Source of the DNA: Pseudomonas fluorescens
GTDB lineage: Bacteria; Pseudomonadota; Gammaproteobacteria; Pseudomonadales; Pseudomonadaceae
Length of the DNA: 64,000 bases
NCBI RefSeq assembly: GCF_902497785.1
Contig: NZ_CABVHK010000009.1
Location: forward strand, 1 to 64,000
Reading direction: 5' to 3'
Under the pieces are notes generated by a model, which saw nothing but the letters and a program-made list of their open reading frames with translations, was not told where the DNA came from and did no database searches. Below are positions 62,451 to 64,000 of this stretch, one piece after another. Positions within the stretch are counted from its first letter, which is position 1. Every line of letters starts with the position of its first letter. The translations under genes and the position numbers were made by a program.

Positions 62451-63520
62451 ACCGGATTACTCGCGAGACGGGTTAAGGGTTGTTGGCCATGGCTGGTGAG
62501 CAAGGGCCAGTATCCATCGCTGCCGCCTTGGCATATCTGAGTACCCAGGCGTTGACTCCAAAGGCTGGCCGAGCCGAATTCACTGCGCCACGCCCACAAC
62601 CGACGGGTGAGCAGATGCAGCGGATATTCCTCGGTAAAGCCAATGGCGCCATGCACTGAATGGGCGATGCTTGCGCCGACGCTTGCGGCTTCTGCGGTGC
62701 TGATTTTTGCCGCGGCAATGGTCAGCGCCGCGAGCCCCGCACTGGATTCCGTGAAGGCCGCCTCGGCCGCGATGCCGGCGGCGGCAGCCTGCTCAGCGAA
62801 CACTGCAAGCTGTTGTTGAATGGCCTGGAAAGAACCAATTGCCTTGCCGAACTGCTTGCGTTCACCGGCATAGTTGGCGGTCATGTCCAGTAGGGCGTGC
62901 AAAGCCCCGGCGGTCTGCGCCGCGCGCAGCATCGCGCCGCCCAGTTCCAGGACGTTGGCGTCGAGCCCGCCGGGCAACGGTGCTTGTGCCAGTACCTGGG
63001 CACTGGTGAAACCCAAATCATCGCGCGGTTCGCCTGCCACATTCAGACTCAACGTCAGTTCACTCGCCGCGATTCGCGACAGCAGCACCACATGCGCCAC
63101 GCCGGTTGGGCTATTGGCGATGGCGACGACCGCTTCAACGTTGCGCCCCCAAGGGACCGAGTAGACGGTGCCGTAAACGCGCTCGCCCTCAAGTACCAGA
63201 TCGGCGTTGGCGGCCACGCTGATGGCACCTGCCCTGCCCTCCAGGCCAGCCCTGCTCAGCAGCCAATTGCCGAGCAGGGCTTCACCCAAAGGTGCAGGTA
63301 CTGAAAAGCGCCCAGCGGCACGGATCAGCACATACATATCGGCCCAACTGGCCTCAGCGCCGCCCAGCGCTTCGGTGACACCCGCCAGGGTGAAGCCCGA
63401 CTCGTCCAGCGCAGCCCATAACTCGGCCGGCCATTCGCCGCCTTCACAGCTCATCACATAAGCCGGCGTCGCCAGATCGGCAAACAGGCGTTCAATCGTC
63501 GCTTCGAATATCTCGCGCAT
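62447..63520 (-). CDS. Acyl-CoA dehydrogenase-like subunit lacking the catalytic Glu
   Basis: A 357-residue ACAD-fold protein. It has the N-terminal helical domain (IRAAGRFSVPAPLGEALLGN) and C-terminal domain (GERKQFGKAIGSFQAIQQQL, AIGFTEEYPLHLLTRRLWAW). The terminal motif with the catalytic Glu (GGTxEI) is absent and the protein ends differently (GTQICQGGSDGYWPLL). In known alpha2-beta2 ACADs one subunit lacks the base like this, so it should pair with the next upstream gene. Confidence 0.88.
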   Translation of the reverse strand: MREIFEATIERLFADLATPAYVMSCEGGEWPAELWAALDESGFTLAGVTEALGGAEASWADMYVLIRAAGRFSVPAPLGEALLGNWLLSRAGLEGRAGAISVAANADLVLEGERVYGTVYSVPWGRNVEAVVAIANSPTGVAHVVLLSRIAASELTLSLNVAGEPRDDLGFTSAQVLAQAPLPGGLDANVLELGGAMLRAAQTAGALHALLDMTANYAGERKQFGKAIGSFQAIQQQLAVFAEQAAAAGIAAEAAFTESSAGLAALTIAAAKISTAEAASVGASIAHSVHGAIGFTEEYPLHLLTRRLWAWRSEFGSASLWSQRLGTQICQGGSDGYWPLLTSHGQQPLTRLASNPV

Positions 63521-64000
63521 TATCGCAACCCCAGGCCGCGGGCAATGATGCCGCGCAGAATTTCGCGAGTGCCCCCGCGCAGTGAGAATGAGGGCGCCAT
63601 CTGTGTCAGGTAGGCCAGCACGCGTGCGTGCTCGCTGCCGCCGTCCTGCCGTGGCTCGGTTTCCAGCAACAGCTGGGCTACTTCGGGAATTTCCTGCTCA
63701 AAAGCATTGCCAAGGTCTTTCACACAGGAGGCCGCCCAGGCTGGATGTTCACCCGCTGCCAACTGTGCCGTGACCGACAACGACATATTGCGCAGCGTCA
63801 GCAGCTTGGCTGACAGTCGCCCGATCTCCCGCGCTTGTAGTGCGTCAGGGGACTTGCCCACCGCGTCGATCAGTGTTTTCAACAACGCCATACAACTGAG
63901 GAAGCGTTCAGGGCCGCTGCGTTCGAAGGCCAGTTCGGCGGTCACCTGGTCCCATCCCTTCCCTTCAGTGCCGATCAAAGCGTCGGCGGGTAGCCTTACA
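63520..64000 (-). CDS. Acyl-CoA dehydrogenase, catalytic subunit (partial, 5' end beyond window)
   Basis: The C-terminal ~160 residues of an ACAD: LPADALIGTEGKGWDQVTAE, LAFERSGPERFLSCMALLKT, and the end SLRGGTREILRGIIARGLGL with the catalytic Glu. The frame is open through base 64000, so the gene continues to the right. The TTG-like start inside at 63978 is not real. It overlaps the next gene by one base (TAATG). With the Glu-less partner it forms a likely heteromeric dehydrogenase. Confidence 0.9.
   Translation of the reverse strand, partial: VRLPADALIGTEGKGWDQVTAELAFERSGPERFLSCMALLKTLIDAVGKSPDALQAREIGRLSAKLLTLRNMSLSVTAQLAAGEHPAWAASCVKDLGNAFEQEIPEVAQLLLETEPRQDGGSEHARVLAYLTQMAPSFSLRGGTREILRGIIARGLGLR

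Noticed and set aside
1..64000. CRISPR array, rRNA or complete tRNA
   Set aside because: No regularly spaced repeat array, no rRNA-like stretch, and only a 3' half tRNA were seen; REP repeats are inverted pairs, not CRISPR-like.

Overview
The window looks like chromosome of a fluorescent-group Pseudomonas. It has high GC, many REP-type inverted repeats built on GTGGGAGCGAGC...GCTCGCTCCCAC, a clade-3 catalase, an orphan VgrG/DUF4123 pair, a DUF6124-type protein and a tRNA-Pro-linked integration site. No species name can be fixed from the sequence alone.

Layout. (1) 1-20.4 kb is core-like: catalase, a chloroperoxidase-type hydrolase, two convergent paralogous winged-helix/NB-ARC regulators, a GlxA-type regulator, pirin, a LysR/MFS divergent pair, a quinone oxidoreductase ending at a premature TAG, a periplasmic-type hydrolase, an ABC exporter behind a DUF6338 membrane protein, an AraC regulator divergent from a 3-hydroxyacyl-CoA dehydrogenase, a TetR regulator, a PhnB-like protein and a Mop-domain protein. 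(2) 20.7-24.8 kb carries vgrG, a DUF4123 adaptor and a DUF6124 gene behind a highly base-paired leader. (3) 25-33.9 kb is a phosphate-scavenging unit on the minus strand: TonB-dependent receptor, two-domain beta-propeller phytase, ExbB, ExbD, TonB. A Pho box lies upstream of the receptor, and a divergent unit encodes a degenerate GGDEF protein and an AraC regulator.

(4) 34-54.4 kb is accessory DNA. A TIR-domain protein overlaps an nSTAND1-type NTPase, with a TPR/SLOG-like protein convergent to them. Next comes a compact six-gene operon: two large dynamin-like GTPases in tandem, two small unknown proteins (one apparently frameshifted), a protein with a DDxxD motif like class I isoprenoid synthases, and a third dynamin-family GTPase. 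This operon is the best candidate for an undescribed system, probably membrane-acting and possibly anti-phage. A 5.6-kb segment bounded by 15-bp direct repeats from the anticodon arm of tRNA-Pro(GGG) follows. It holds an AT-rich FRG-domain gene, a cassette-like gene, an Aer-like chemoreceptor, an LRAT/papain-fold protein and the C-terminal half of a phage integrase.

(5) 54.5-64 kb starts with a full DUF4102-type integrase. A minus-strand operon follows, with three acyl-CoA dehydrogenase polypeptides (one lacking the catalytic Glu), a crotonase, glutathione peroxidase, a PanC-like ligase, a Cache protein, an alpha/beta hydrolase and an MFS transporter. It runs off the right edge and looks like a dedicated acyl-CoA pathway with its own pantoate-ligase-like enzyme and exporter.
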